Assembly: GCA_016342755.1 (NCBI GenBank)
Contig: JAEINS010000006.1
Coordinates: forward strand, 1-64,000
Origin: Melioribacteraceae bacterium
GTDB lineage: Bacteria > Bacteroidota > Ignavibacteria > Ignavibacteriales > Melioribacteraceae
Length of the DNA stretch: 64,000 nucleotides
Direction: 5' to 3'
Below the pieces are notes generated by a model. It ran no database searches, was not told the DNA's origin, and saw only the letters and a program-made list of their open reading frames with translations. The position numbers and the translations under genes are program-made. Within the stretch, counting starts at the first letter, position 1; each line of letters starts with the position of its first letter. This document shows positions 42,407 through 48,939 of the stretch, piece by piece.

Positions 42407-42435
42407 AAGGACGTTCTTTTGAACGTCCTTTTTTT
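42407..42435 (+). terminator. Rho-independent terminator of the sigma/DUF4097 operon
   Basis: A perfect 10-bp stem AAGGACGTTC / GAACGTCCTT with a TTTT loop and five further T after the stem. Confidence 0.9.
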
Positions 42436-42650
42436 GTAACTATTTTAGTACTTTCCCAAAAATCTGCTGTCGTAAGAATTGTCCAGAGTATAACCGCTAA
42501 GGTAAAAATGATTTTCCGGAATTTCATGGGATGATATATACTTTTACTTGTATCATCAATTGAATATGTTATTCCTTCAATGGGAGAATCTAATCTTTTT
42601 CCATTAATCAAAATTCCAAGACTATCACATTCTAAAATCAAAGAAACCAT
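42436..42650 (-). pseudogene. Possible decayed cassette gene
   Basis: A minus-strand frame opens at ATG 42650, inside the GTTATATGG end of the adjoining attC-like site, and reads about 70 plausible residues (SLGILINGKRLDSPIEG, a hydrophobic helix IIFTLAVILWTILTTADF). It then runs through the terminator of the convergent operon without a natural end. Its position fits a last, truncated member of the cassette array. Evidence is thin. Confidence 0.3.
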
Positions 42651-42804
42651 ATAACAACAAATTCAAAGGAATAGAATTAACACATAAAAAGTCTTTACAA
42701 TGGCCGCGTGTTATAAGCCCGGATGCATAACTAAAATATCTTAAAAGATAACTTTGACGTACCGGAATGGGAAGTTGCGTATTTACTTATTAAAGGGGTT
42801 ATGT
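42649..42804 (-). repeat. Degenerate attC-like site E
   Basis: ATATAAC at 42649-42655 and GTTATGT at 42798-42804 bound 156 bp next to the toxin stop codon (17 bp away). Inside, GGCCGCGTGTTATAAGC resembles the right half of sites C and D, so this may be two merged half sites. L-box pairing is not convincing. Confidence 0.35.
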
Positions 42805-42820
42805 TGCGTTTGATAATTAA

Positions 42821-43114
42821 CTATGAAATATCACCACTTTTTAATAATCTGTGCCCTTCAAAAACGGTAAGTATGTCAATTTGATTTTGCTTTATCACAT
42901 AAACAATACGATAGTTTTTATATATGATTTCCCTAATATTTTTAATTGATAACTCAGGTACAACTCTTCCTTTTTCTGGATTATCTAATATTGATTCACC
43001 TGCAGAAATTAATTTATCAATAAAATTAATGGCAGTAACAGAATTATCTTTAGCAATATACTTTTCTATCTCTTGCAATTTAAATAATGCTTCTTTTGTC
43101 CATAATAATTTCAT
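42821..43114 (-). CDS. ParE/RelE-family toxin
   Basis: A 97-residue toxin of the ParE/RelE superfamily: WTKEALFKLQEIEKYIAKDN at the start, NPEKGRVVPEL in the middle and the typical REIIYKNYRIVYVIKQNQID core, ending near EGHRLL. It overlaps the upstream antitoxin gene by 4 bp. Inhibition of gyrase (ParE) or of translation (RelE) cannot be decided from sequence; the start and the GR-x-VPE pattern favour ParE. Its location inside the attC-like array matches the common role of such pairs as array stabilisers. Confidence 0.9.
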   Translation of the reverse strand: MKLLWTKEALFKLQEIEKYIAKDNSVTAINFIDKLISAGESILDNPEKGRVVPELSIKNIREIIYKNYRIVYVIKQNQIDILTVFEGHRLLKSGDIS

Positions 43115-43401
43115 GTATTATTTCCTGTGCGAGATTTTTTAAGTTCATTTCTGAGCTGAGCAGTTGTTAATATATCCCCTGACTCAGATTCAGATAAACC
43201 ACGGGAAACAGAATCAATAAATAATTTATTTTGTCTTAATTCATCAAATTCAGTTGGAGAAATAAGTACACCGGCTGGTTTCCCATTTTGAGTAATAATT
43301 AAAGAATTTCGCTTTTCTTGAATTTCTTTTAAATATTTTGCCAATCCAGATTTGAATTGGCCAACTGGAATTATATCATTTGATACTAATATGCTTTTCA
43401 T
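43111..43401 (-). CDS. Phd/YefM-family antitoxin
   Basis: A 96-residue antitoxin. The N-terminal DNA-binding Phd fold reads IPVGQFKSGLAKYLKEIQ, then LIITQNGKPAGVLISPTEFDEL. The C-terminal tail, rich in Ser/Glu, neutralises the toxin encoded directly downstream. It probably also represses the pair. It is the only gene in the array with a plausible own promoter region (43402-43477). Confidence 0.92.
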   Translation of the reverse strand: MKSILVSNDIIPVGQFKSGLAKYLKEIQEKRNSLIITQNGKPAGVLISPTEFDELRQNKLFIDSVSRGLSESESGDILTTAQLRNELKKSRTGNNT

Positions 43402-43477
43402 ATCTCAACCTTTTTAAGTCTTTATTAAGGTCAAAATATAAACCCAAATAACGACAAACTCAAGAATATTCTGGAGT

Positions 43478-43629
43478 ATATAACGGGGTATTATGTTAAC
43501 ACACAATAGCCTGTTAAATTAAATTCTCTTTTTTATTTGTTCGTTCAATTAGTTCGGGCTTCAATCTATCTCCACAACTTGAATAAATCACTTTTCTAAG
43601 AGTGGTTCATTAGCAGTTGCTGGTTATGC
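43478..43629 (-). repeat. attC-like site 1 (partly eroded)
   Basis: ATATAAC at 43478-43484 and GTTATGC at 43623-43629 are the paired ends. The stop codon of the next cassette gene begins one base after the right end (43631). The L-box region pairs only partially (TTATG..AACAC against a CATTAGC-type complement). Confidence 0.45.
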
Positions 43630-43630
43630 A

Positions 43631-44200
43631 TTATTTAGTATTTTTTTGTCTTAATTTATCCAATTCAACTTTTAGAAAATTAGCGGCTTGATCTATTTTT
43701 TTATAATAATCAGAATCGAAAGATATTGAGTATTTAATGTTATTTTTTAAATTAAGATATAAATTGTAGAACAAATCAAAAGTTTTACCATCAACTCCAG
43801 GGTTAATATTTTCTTCTTTATCAATTATTTCACTACGAAGTGAAACTAAAAGCAAATTTATATCTGGATAAATTTCTAATAAATTTATATAGAAAGTATT
43901 TCCTAACAATTCATTAAAATCCTTATCCAAACTTTTTAGACCAGCAATATGTTTTTTTATACTCAATTTATCTTTCCGCATTTTCCCATTTTCTTCCCAA
44001 TTATTAATTACCAGTATAAAATATCTGCCAGTCATTCCCAACAAAAGTATTTCACCTTTTTTAATATCAAATTCATTTTGCTGTAATTGAATTTTATTAG
44101 CTAAATTAGAAGCTTCATTTGATTTTTTATTAGAAATGTATTGACTAATTCCAACAATTATAGATACTATTAATGCCGCTAAAGCAATCCAAAATTCCAT
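43631..44200 (-). CDS. Cassette-encoded membrane-anchored protein of unknown function
   Basis: A 189-residue protein from the ATG at 44200 (MEFWIALAALIVSIIVG). The same frame is open up to 44272, but those 24 extra codons lie in the attC-like site and were excluded. One N-terminal transmembrane helix (about 3-19) is followed by a helical cytoplasmic part with coiled-coil character. No family was recognised. This type, a helix anchor plus a soluble domain, is common among integron cassette products. Confidence 0.6.
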   Translation of the reverse strand: MEFWIALAALIVSIIVGISQYISNKKSNEASNLANKIQLQQNEFDIKKGEILLLGMTGRYFILVINNWEENGKMRKDKLSIKKHIAGLKSLDKDFNELLGNTFYINLLEIYPDINLLLVSLRSEIIDKEENINPGVDGKTFDLFYNLYLNLKNNIKYSISFDSDYYKKIDQAANFLKVELDKLRQKNTK

Positions 44201-44238
44201 TCTATATTTTTTTTTGATTCGCGAATTCCTTTTCAGAT

Positions 44239-44451
44239 GCCTAACGGCGTTGCTTTTCACCCGTCCGCCCAAAACTGCGGAATTGCTTTTTGCACAACTG
44301 CCAATAATTTATTTAATTGTTCCCGCCACTCTTTTCGGCGGGGGAACATTTTTAACAAAACTAAAACAACAATTTTAGAACGTAAGTACAAACTTCAATA
44401 AATCAAAATCGCCGGAGCGAAAGCGCGGTCAGCTTGAACCGCTTGTTAGGC
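44239..44451 (-). repeat. attC-like site A
   Basis: GCCTAAC (44239-44245) and GTTAGGC (44445-44451) are perfect complements at the two ends. The spacer GGCGTT next to the left end is the same as in site B. Inner pairing is partial (about 11 of 17 positions), so the site is somewhat eroded or chimeric. An inner hairpin GTTCCCGCC / GGCGGGGGAAC lies at 44319-44347. The stop of the following gene is 6 bp from the right end. Confidence 0.6.
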
Positions 44452-44456
44452 AGTAT

Positions 44457-45839
44457 TTATTCTTTTAAGAATTGTTCATAAAATTCATTCTTAAAATCAT
44501 GAAATGCTGATATTGCCATATTACTATAAACCGCGTCTGGAGAAAAAGATTCAGAGTCAAACTGATGTGCGGGAAACGAATTTAAATTGAATTCATAAAT
44601 TGCATTATTTTTATTTGGTAGATATATTCTAAACCGCCATTCTATTTCAATTCCATAGTACCAGGTTCTTTTTGTGTCGGGTAAATTCTCTTCTTTTACT
44701 TGGAAATATAGGCTTTCTGCATTGTTTTTATAAATATAGTTTACTTCAAACTTTGGAAATGTATTATCGATTTTGTCGCTTATACTAAATATATCAGCAG
44801 GAAAAATCTTTCCAAAAGAAGATTGTATAGTTTGAAAAACCGCATTTTCACGAGAATTGTTTTTCTCATCCGTGAAAGAATGAGTGACAGGGATAATTTT
44901 GTATTCTTCTTGTTCAGAATAGAAATCATTGAGTAAACTATTTGAAACAAATTGCAGACTTGTGTTAAAAATATTTTTGTCACGTAAATATTTTAAGGTT
45001 TCTACAAAAGCTTCTGCACCGGGAGAGGAACTGTACGTTACATTACTATATTTCGAAATATATTTGTCGTAAATAATATTTATTTCTTCTCTCGCTTCAT
45101 CCCGATAAATTGTATTGTTATCTTCCGCAAGATAATTTCTAAAGGAGGTTGCAGTTTTAAGATTTTTTGCATTGTTAAAGGCATTAGTATCGATTCTTGA
45201 TGGGAGCCATAAAAACAAAACAATTGTAAAAAAAAGTGAAAAAAGAATTGGGTTTTTGTAAAAGCTTAGTTTTTGTGCCAATGAAAAACTCATCGTACTA
45301 TTTAAATCAAAATGTGAATTGGTTTGTTTTACCGTTTGAGCATAATTTTCAAGAGCATTTTGAAATTTTAGTATTCGTTCTCTGTTATTGTTTTTTATCG
45401 TTTGTAAAATTGAAATACTATCAAAGTGGAAACGAATTAGATAGTCTTTCCCATTCTCCGATAATATAATGTCAGAATATTTAAAACTTGATAACGGTAA
45501 AAAGTTAACAAACTTATTTTGAATAGAAACAAAATATTTGGAATCAAAAAATACTGAATCTTTGCCAAATTGTTTCCAATAGTAGTAGGACTGTGATTGA
45601 TTAAAAATAAAAAAAGTCAATATTGCGCCAATTGAAACTAACCAATAAAAAAGAACCCATTTGTGAATTACGAATAACAATAGAATAAAAACTAAAGTAA
45701 AGCCGATTAACCATAAATTTGGCAAAGGGCCTTTCTTTTTATAGGAAGGCAAATATGTGTTGTTAATTTTTGATTGGTGGAGAAAATCTTTAATTTTTAC
45801 TCGTAATTCTATTGGAATGCTGGTGAGATATAATTTCAT
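44457..45839 (-). CDS. Large cassette-encoded membrane protein of unknown function
   Basis: A 460-residue protein, long for a cassette. Hydrophobic helices occur at about 46-64 and 66-82 and again near 196-212. The loop between holds the cytoplasmic SYYYWKQFGKDSVFFDSKYF region. A long C-terminal part (about 215-460) is likely extracytoplasmic, with aromatic-rich strands (TWYYGIEIEWRFRIYLP). I recognise no family. Very AT rich. The stop codon lies 6 bp from the attC-like site, as expected for an array member. Confidence 0.65.
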   Translation of the reverse strand: MKLYLTSIPIELRVKIKDFLHQSKINNTYLPSYKKKGPLPNLWLIGFTLVFILLLFVIHKWVLFYWLVSIGAILTFFIFNQSQSYYYWKQFGKDSVFFDSKYFVSIQNKFVNFLPLSSFKYSDIILSENGKDYLIRFHFDSISILQTIKNNNRERILKFQNALENYAQTVKQTNSHFDLNSTMSFSLAQKLSFYKNPILFSLFFTIVLFLWLPSRIDTNAFNNAKNLKTATSFRNYLAEDNNTIYRDEAREEINIIYDKYISKYSNVTYSSSPGAEAFVETLKYLRDKNIFNTSLQFVSNSLLNDFYSEQEEYKIIPVTHSFTDEKNNSRENAVFQTIQSSFGKIFPADIFSISDKIDNTFPKFEVNYIYKNNAESLYFQVKEENLPDTKRTWYYGIEIEWRFRIYLPNKNNAIYEFNLNSFPAHQFDSESFSPDAVYSNMAISAFHDFKNEFYEQFLKE

Positions 45840-45873
45840 GTGGTTCTCAATTTTATATGTTTATTGTCAAACT

Positions 45874-46062
45874 GCCTAACGGCGTTGCAACTAAAGCGCC
45901 GCCCATAACTACAATGACGCTTACGGCAGCTACCTTTTTTTATAAATCAACTTCGTTTTACAAATCAACCTTGAACAACAAACTTTTTCTGAGAAGCTAA
46001 ACCCAATAACCTTATCAAATGGCCGCATCATAGATGCGGTCGCTTTGAGTTGCGTGTTAGGT
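45874..46062 (-). repeat. attC-like site B (best preserved)
   Basis: The left side GCCTAAC-GGCGTT-GCAACT-AAAGCG-CC pairs with the right side, which read backwards gives CCTAAC-AC-GCAACT-(C)-AAAGCG-(A)-CC. That means complete R and L boxes, an unequal spacer (6 versus 2) and two extrahelical bases, C and A in the gene direction, G and T on the other strand, as described for attC. A CCGCATC/GATGCGG hairpin lies in the right half. The next gene's stop is 3 bp away. Confidence 0.72.
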
Positions 46063-46064
46063 TG

Positions 46065-46973
46065 TTACTTTTTGGCTTTCAGTAAATCTTTAATAGTTTT
46101 TTCAAAATCCAATAACTTTCTAGCTTTTATAACATAACCTAAATTCATAGGTATCCTTGAGACTGTAACAGTATCTTTTTTTGTAGGAATATCAACAACT
46201 TTAATTTCTCCTACCGAGGTAAATTGAGGGCCAGCATAGAGAATGCCTAGGAATAAAAATCTATCTGAAAAAACTGTTGACCCATTTTTGTCAACATAAT
46301 TTGATTCATTAATTATGTATACTGGCGAACCGCTTGAGCCAGGGAAACAAGCTGCATCAATCATAAATTCTGGTTTACCATTATAATCGATGGCGGGATG
46401 GGTAGCGGTAATTCCTTTTCTAAAAATTGGATAGTTATTTTCTTTATCCCACAAACCAATTGGATATCCAACCATTAATATATCTTCTACGGAAGATAAT
46501 TTTTGTAAAGTTTCATCAGAAGGAATATTACTAGGCAACATGTTTATTAAAAAAGGTATAATACCCTTTTCTTTTAATAAATTAAAAATTGGTTGAATTG
46601 GCATAAAAGCAAGGTCAACATCTTTGCTTGGATGAAGAATCCATTGTTGCTCAAAATTCTCAATTTTAAAGGGAACATGCTCTTTCATTAAAGGGCGACC
46701 ATTTTTATCGGCAACTGTAAATAAGAATGTTCCACTTTTCGCTCCTTTGATTACATGTTTATTTGTAACAATACCTTGAACATTATTACCTTCTTCAGCA
46801 ACAGCTACGTAAAAGAATCCAGTTCCAGAACAGATACCTTCATCAGTAATAACTTCAATACGAATTGTAGAAAATGCTGCTTGCTCTGTAAGTGAAAGTT
46901 TTGGAGAATTCATCTGCCCTCTCAAATTTATTATAGCTGATATCAGGAATATCAACAAATATTTAATTCTCAT
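46065..46973 (-). CDS. Secreted trypsin-like serine protease (cassette gene)
   Basis: A 302-residue exported protease from the ATG at 46973, which has GGTGA upstream and gives a signal peptide; the frame's extension to 47042 is translated attC-like sequence. Catalytic triad candidates are His in TNKHVIKG, Asp in SKDVDLAFM and Ser in FPGSSGSPV. The Gly-Ser-Gly-Ser-Pro block and hydrophobic flanks match trypsin-like peptidase domain proteins. It might be a periplasmic quality-control or effector protease. Genes of this type are unusual cargo for a cassette. Confidence 0.82.
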   Translation of the reverse strand: MRIKYLLIFLISAIINLRGQMNSPKLSLTEQAAFSTIRIEVITDEGICSGTGFFYVAVAEEGNNVQGIVTNKHVIKGAKSGTFLFTVADKNGRPLMKEHVPFKIENFEQQWILHPSKDVDLAFMPIQPIFNLLKEKGIIPFLINMLPSNIPSDETLQKLSSVEDILMVGYPIGLWDKENNYPIFRKGITATHPAIDYNGKPEFMIDAACFPGSSGSPVYIINESNYVDKNGSTVFSDRFLFLGILYAGPQFTSVGEIKVVDIPTKKDTVTVSRIPMNLGYVIKARKLLDFEKTIKDLLKAKK

Positions 46974-46987
46974 ATTCACCATCAACA

Positions 46988-47177
46988 ACCTAACGGTGTT
47001 GCCGCTAACCGGCAGCCCAGAACAGCGATGCCAAATAGCCACAACAATTATTATTTATAATTATGTTTCTTAGAACAAACTACCTTAAAGAGCAACTTAG
47101 TTTTGCAAATGCCACTTTATAATTACAATATTGCCGCACTGAAAAACGCTGTCCGTGTTGAGCGGCGGGTTATAAGC
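46988..47177 (-). repeat. attC-like site C
   Basis: The left side ACCTAAC-GGTGTT-GCCGCT-AAC-CGG-CAGC pairs with the right side, which backwards reads TATAAC-CC-GCCGCT-(C)-AAC-(A)-CGG-(A)-CAGC. Pairing in the L region is perfect, with three extrahelical bases. The right end GTTATAAGC is at 47169-47177. Confidence 0.72.
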
Positions 47178-47237
47178 GTTTTAATAGTTTCCTATATTTA
47201 TATTTCTTATAAGATTTACACTTATAAGTTGTTGCTA

Positions 47238-47681
47238 TTATTCGGGCCTTGTTAAAAGTCTAGTGAATGAGAGCGAGCCTAGCTTCCATACACCATTTTC
47301 ATTAACATAAACTTCTGTAACCTCAAAAGGATTGGTTACTTCATTTCCTCCGACAACAGCCAACAAAGTGATTCTATTTAGGAGGATTGCAGTATTGTCA
47401 ATAATATTCACGGATACTTCATGTATATCTGCTTTCTTATACCAAATGCCACCACCTTTAATGATATTAAGTTCTTGCTCTTTGCCCCAAGCGCCTCCCA
47501 TGTGGACAAATACAGATTTTTTGTGAAATAAATTGTCGAGTGTATCTACATTTTTGTCTGACATCCATTGCCACTTTTCTTTGGAGAGCTTAATTATATC
47601 TTGTTCGACGGTAGAATTTTGTGCGAAGGACAATTGTGAAGTCATAATTACAAAAAATAGACCAAGAATTGATGTTTTCAT
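47238..47681 (-). CDS. Secreted DUF4440/SnoaL-like protein (cassette gene)
   Basis: A 147-residue protein with a signal peptide (QLSFAQ) and an NTF2-like DUF4440 domain: IIKLSKEKWQWMSDKNVDTL, LFHKKSVFVHMGGAWGK, VTEVYVNENGVWKLGSLSF. Members bind or turn over small ligands; the function is unknown. It lies between attC-like sites C and D with its stop 60 bp from site C. Confidence 0.85.
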   Translation of the reverse strand: MKTSILGLFFVIMTSQLSFAQNSTVEQDIIKLSKEKWQWMSDKNVDTLDNLFHKKSVFVHMGGAWGKEQELNIIKGGGIWYKKADIHEVSVNIIDNTAILLNRITLLAVVGGNEVTNPFEVTEVYVNENGVWKLGSLSFTRLLTRPE

Positions 47682-47752
47682 ATTGATGCCTTGTTATTAA
47701 TATTTTCTGATTTAACAATTTATTACTAATTACATTTACATAATTTCTTTGA

Positions 47753-47944
47753 GCTTATAACGGTGTTGCCGATAAGCGGTCGCCCCAGAACAGGGATGCG
47801 GCTTAAAGAGCAAAACCAAATAATTAAAAAATAAATTTATAGTAGAACAATGCTAAACAACAAATTAACTAAACAACGCAAACCCAAAAACTTGAACGAA
47901 TGCCACATTGAAAGCGGCGTCCGCTTGAGCGGCGGGTTATATGC
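47753..47944 (-). repeat. attC-like site D
   Basis: The left side TTATAAC-GGTGTT-GCCGAT-AAGCGG-T-CGCC pairs with the right side, which backwards reads ATATAAC-CC-GCCGCT-(C)-AAGCGG-A-CGCC. It has one extrahelical C and two mismatches. The right end GTTATATGC is at 47936-47944. Confidence 0.68.
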
Positions 47945-47984
47945 GACATTCTCTGATAAAATAGATAAAATTATTACGAATATA

Positions 47985-48407
47985 TTATTGACCGTCTTTC
48001 TTCAATTCATCAATAGCTTGTTCCAATTTAATATGTGTTTGTCCGCCAAAAGGCATTCTCAATCTTTCTTCACAGGCAAGACATTGCAAGTAACTAAAAC
48101 CAGTTTCAACAAGTTTACCGCCACAATGAGGACAAAATGGTGTATGATCTTTCCAATATACACCGAAACGAAATCGCTTTTTATAATGATATTTTTTGCG
48201 GAGGTAAATAACGTATGAGTTTAGTGACAATATTACGATTAATAGTGATACCGTTATTCGCAGGCTTAACCGTATATCTATTTGGCGTTCTAAAAATTGC
48301 AAAAACGCCTCGAAAATTTCGCCAAACGGCTGAAATACAACGAGCACAACTAATGTTGTTGTTGCTGTTATTATCGCTGGTATTAAATATTCTTTTGCCT
48401 TCTTCAT
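47985..48407 (-). CDS. Small membrane protein with C-terminal zinc ribbon (cassette gene)
   Basis: A 140-residue protein. Two transmembrane helices (about 9-27 and 48-68) are followed by a basic linker and a zinc ribbon with CPHCGG and CLACEE near residues 92-112. No family was recognised. It is the cassette nearest the right edge of the array, the position expected closest to an attachment site or integrase. No such gene is seen in the 530 bases beyond it. Confidence 0.6.
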   Translation of the reverse strand: MKKAKEYLIPAIITATTTLVVLVVFQPFGEIFEAFLQFLERQIDIRLSLRITVSLLIVILSLNSYVIYLRKKYHYKKRFRFGVYWKDHTPFCPHCGGKLVETGFSYLQCLACEERLRMPFGGQTHIKLEQAIDELKKDGQ

Positions 48408-48939
48408 AATACGACGATATTTTATTTTTATTTACAAACTAAGCATATAACCTAATAATATACTGAATGGTTCTGCATAGCATTCCAGATATTATTCATA
48501 GGTTTTTTTATTTAGTTTGTTAAAAATTATTGCCAATGCTTTTGTTACCCGGCTATTTTACAAACATAAAAAATAGCTAAGTTGTTTGCAAAGTCTTTTT
48601 TTTAGGTACTAACGTACAAATGCTAAAAACTTAAGGGTTTTACCTTTGCACATACCTACAAGCCCAAAATCCCAGGGTTTCTTTAAAAATCATTACATAC
48701 AAAGAGCAATTTTTTAAATTTTCTTGCTTTGTAATAACTTATTCGTCTACCTTAAATAAACGGATGCTTAAAATGCCTCAGCTACAACATTTCTTTAATC
48801 TTTAATTAGGTTTGTTATTGTTTGTTGAGAATTGAAATTTATTTGTCTTTTGGAATTTCATCCTATACCCTTCATAATTCATCCCTATCTTTGTATATTT
48901 ACCCTTTAAAATTTAAAAGACTAAGTAAACGAGATAAAA
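48408..48939. other. Non-coding edge of the cassette array with hairpins
   Basis: ATATAAC (48445-48451) could be the left end of a lost seventh site. Directly after it, 48455-48495 forms a nested hairpin (ATAATAT...GAATG / CATTC...ATATTAT). A second AT-rich hairpin is at 48552-48577 (GCTATTTT / AAAATAGC). No ORF, integrase or attI could be recognised in the rest. Confidence 0.4.
48886..48893 (+). promoter_or_regulatory. Bacteroidota-type -7 element TATCTTTG for valS
   Basis: A perfect match to TAnnTTTG, 46 bases before the valS start codon. A matching -33 TTG at the usual distance was not clear. Confidence 0.35.

Larger units (their letters stand above)
42649..48451 (-). mobile_element. Integron-type cassette array without visible integrase (CALIN candidate)
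   Basis: Seven minus-strand genes in six units (a toxin-antitoxin pair, then five single genes) alternate with six palindromic sites of 150-215 bp at 42649, 43478, 44239, 45874, 46988 and 47753. Each site starts with a YYYAAC/ATAAC end and finishes with a GTTAGG/GTTAT end. Sites B, C and D fold with paired L boxes and extrahelical bases, as attC sites do. The genes are unrelated to each other and have no promoters of their own that I can see. A lone ATATAAC at 48445-48451 marks the right edge. No tyrosine recombinase or attI is present in the window. Confidence 0.65.

Noticed and set aside
48215-48409. Plus-strand 64-codon ORF inside the last cassette
   Set aside because: It is the opposite frame of the zinc-ribbon membrane protein, whose Cys pairs and helix layout are convincing.
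48408-48939. Integrase gene or attI next to the cassette array
   Set aside because: All frames were looked at; none encodes a tyrosine recombinase motif and no simple attI-like site could be defended.
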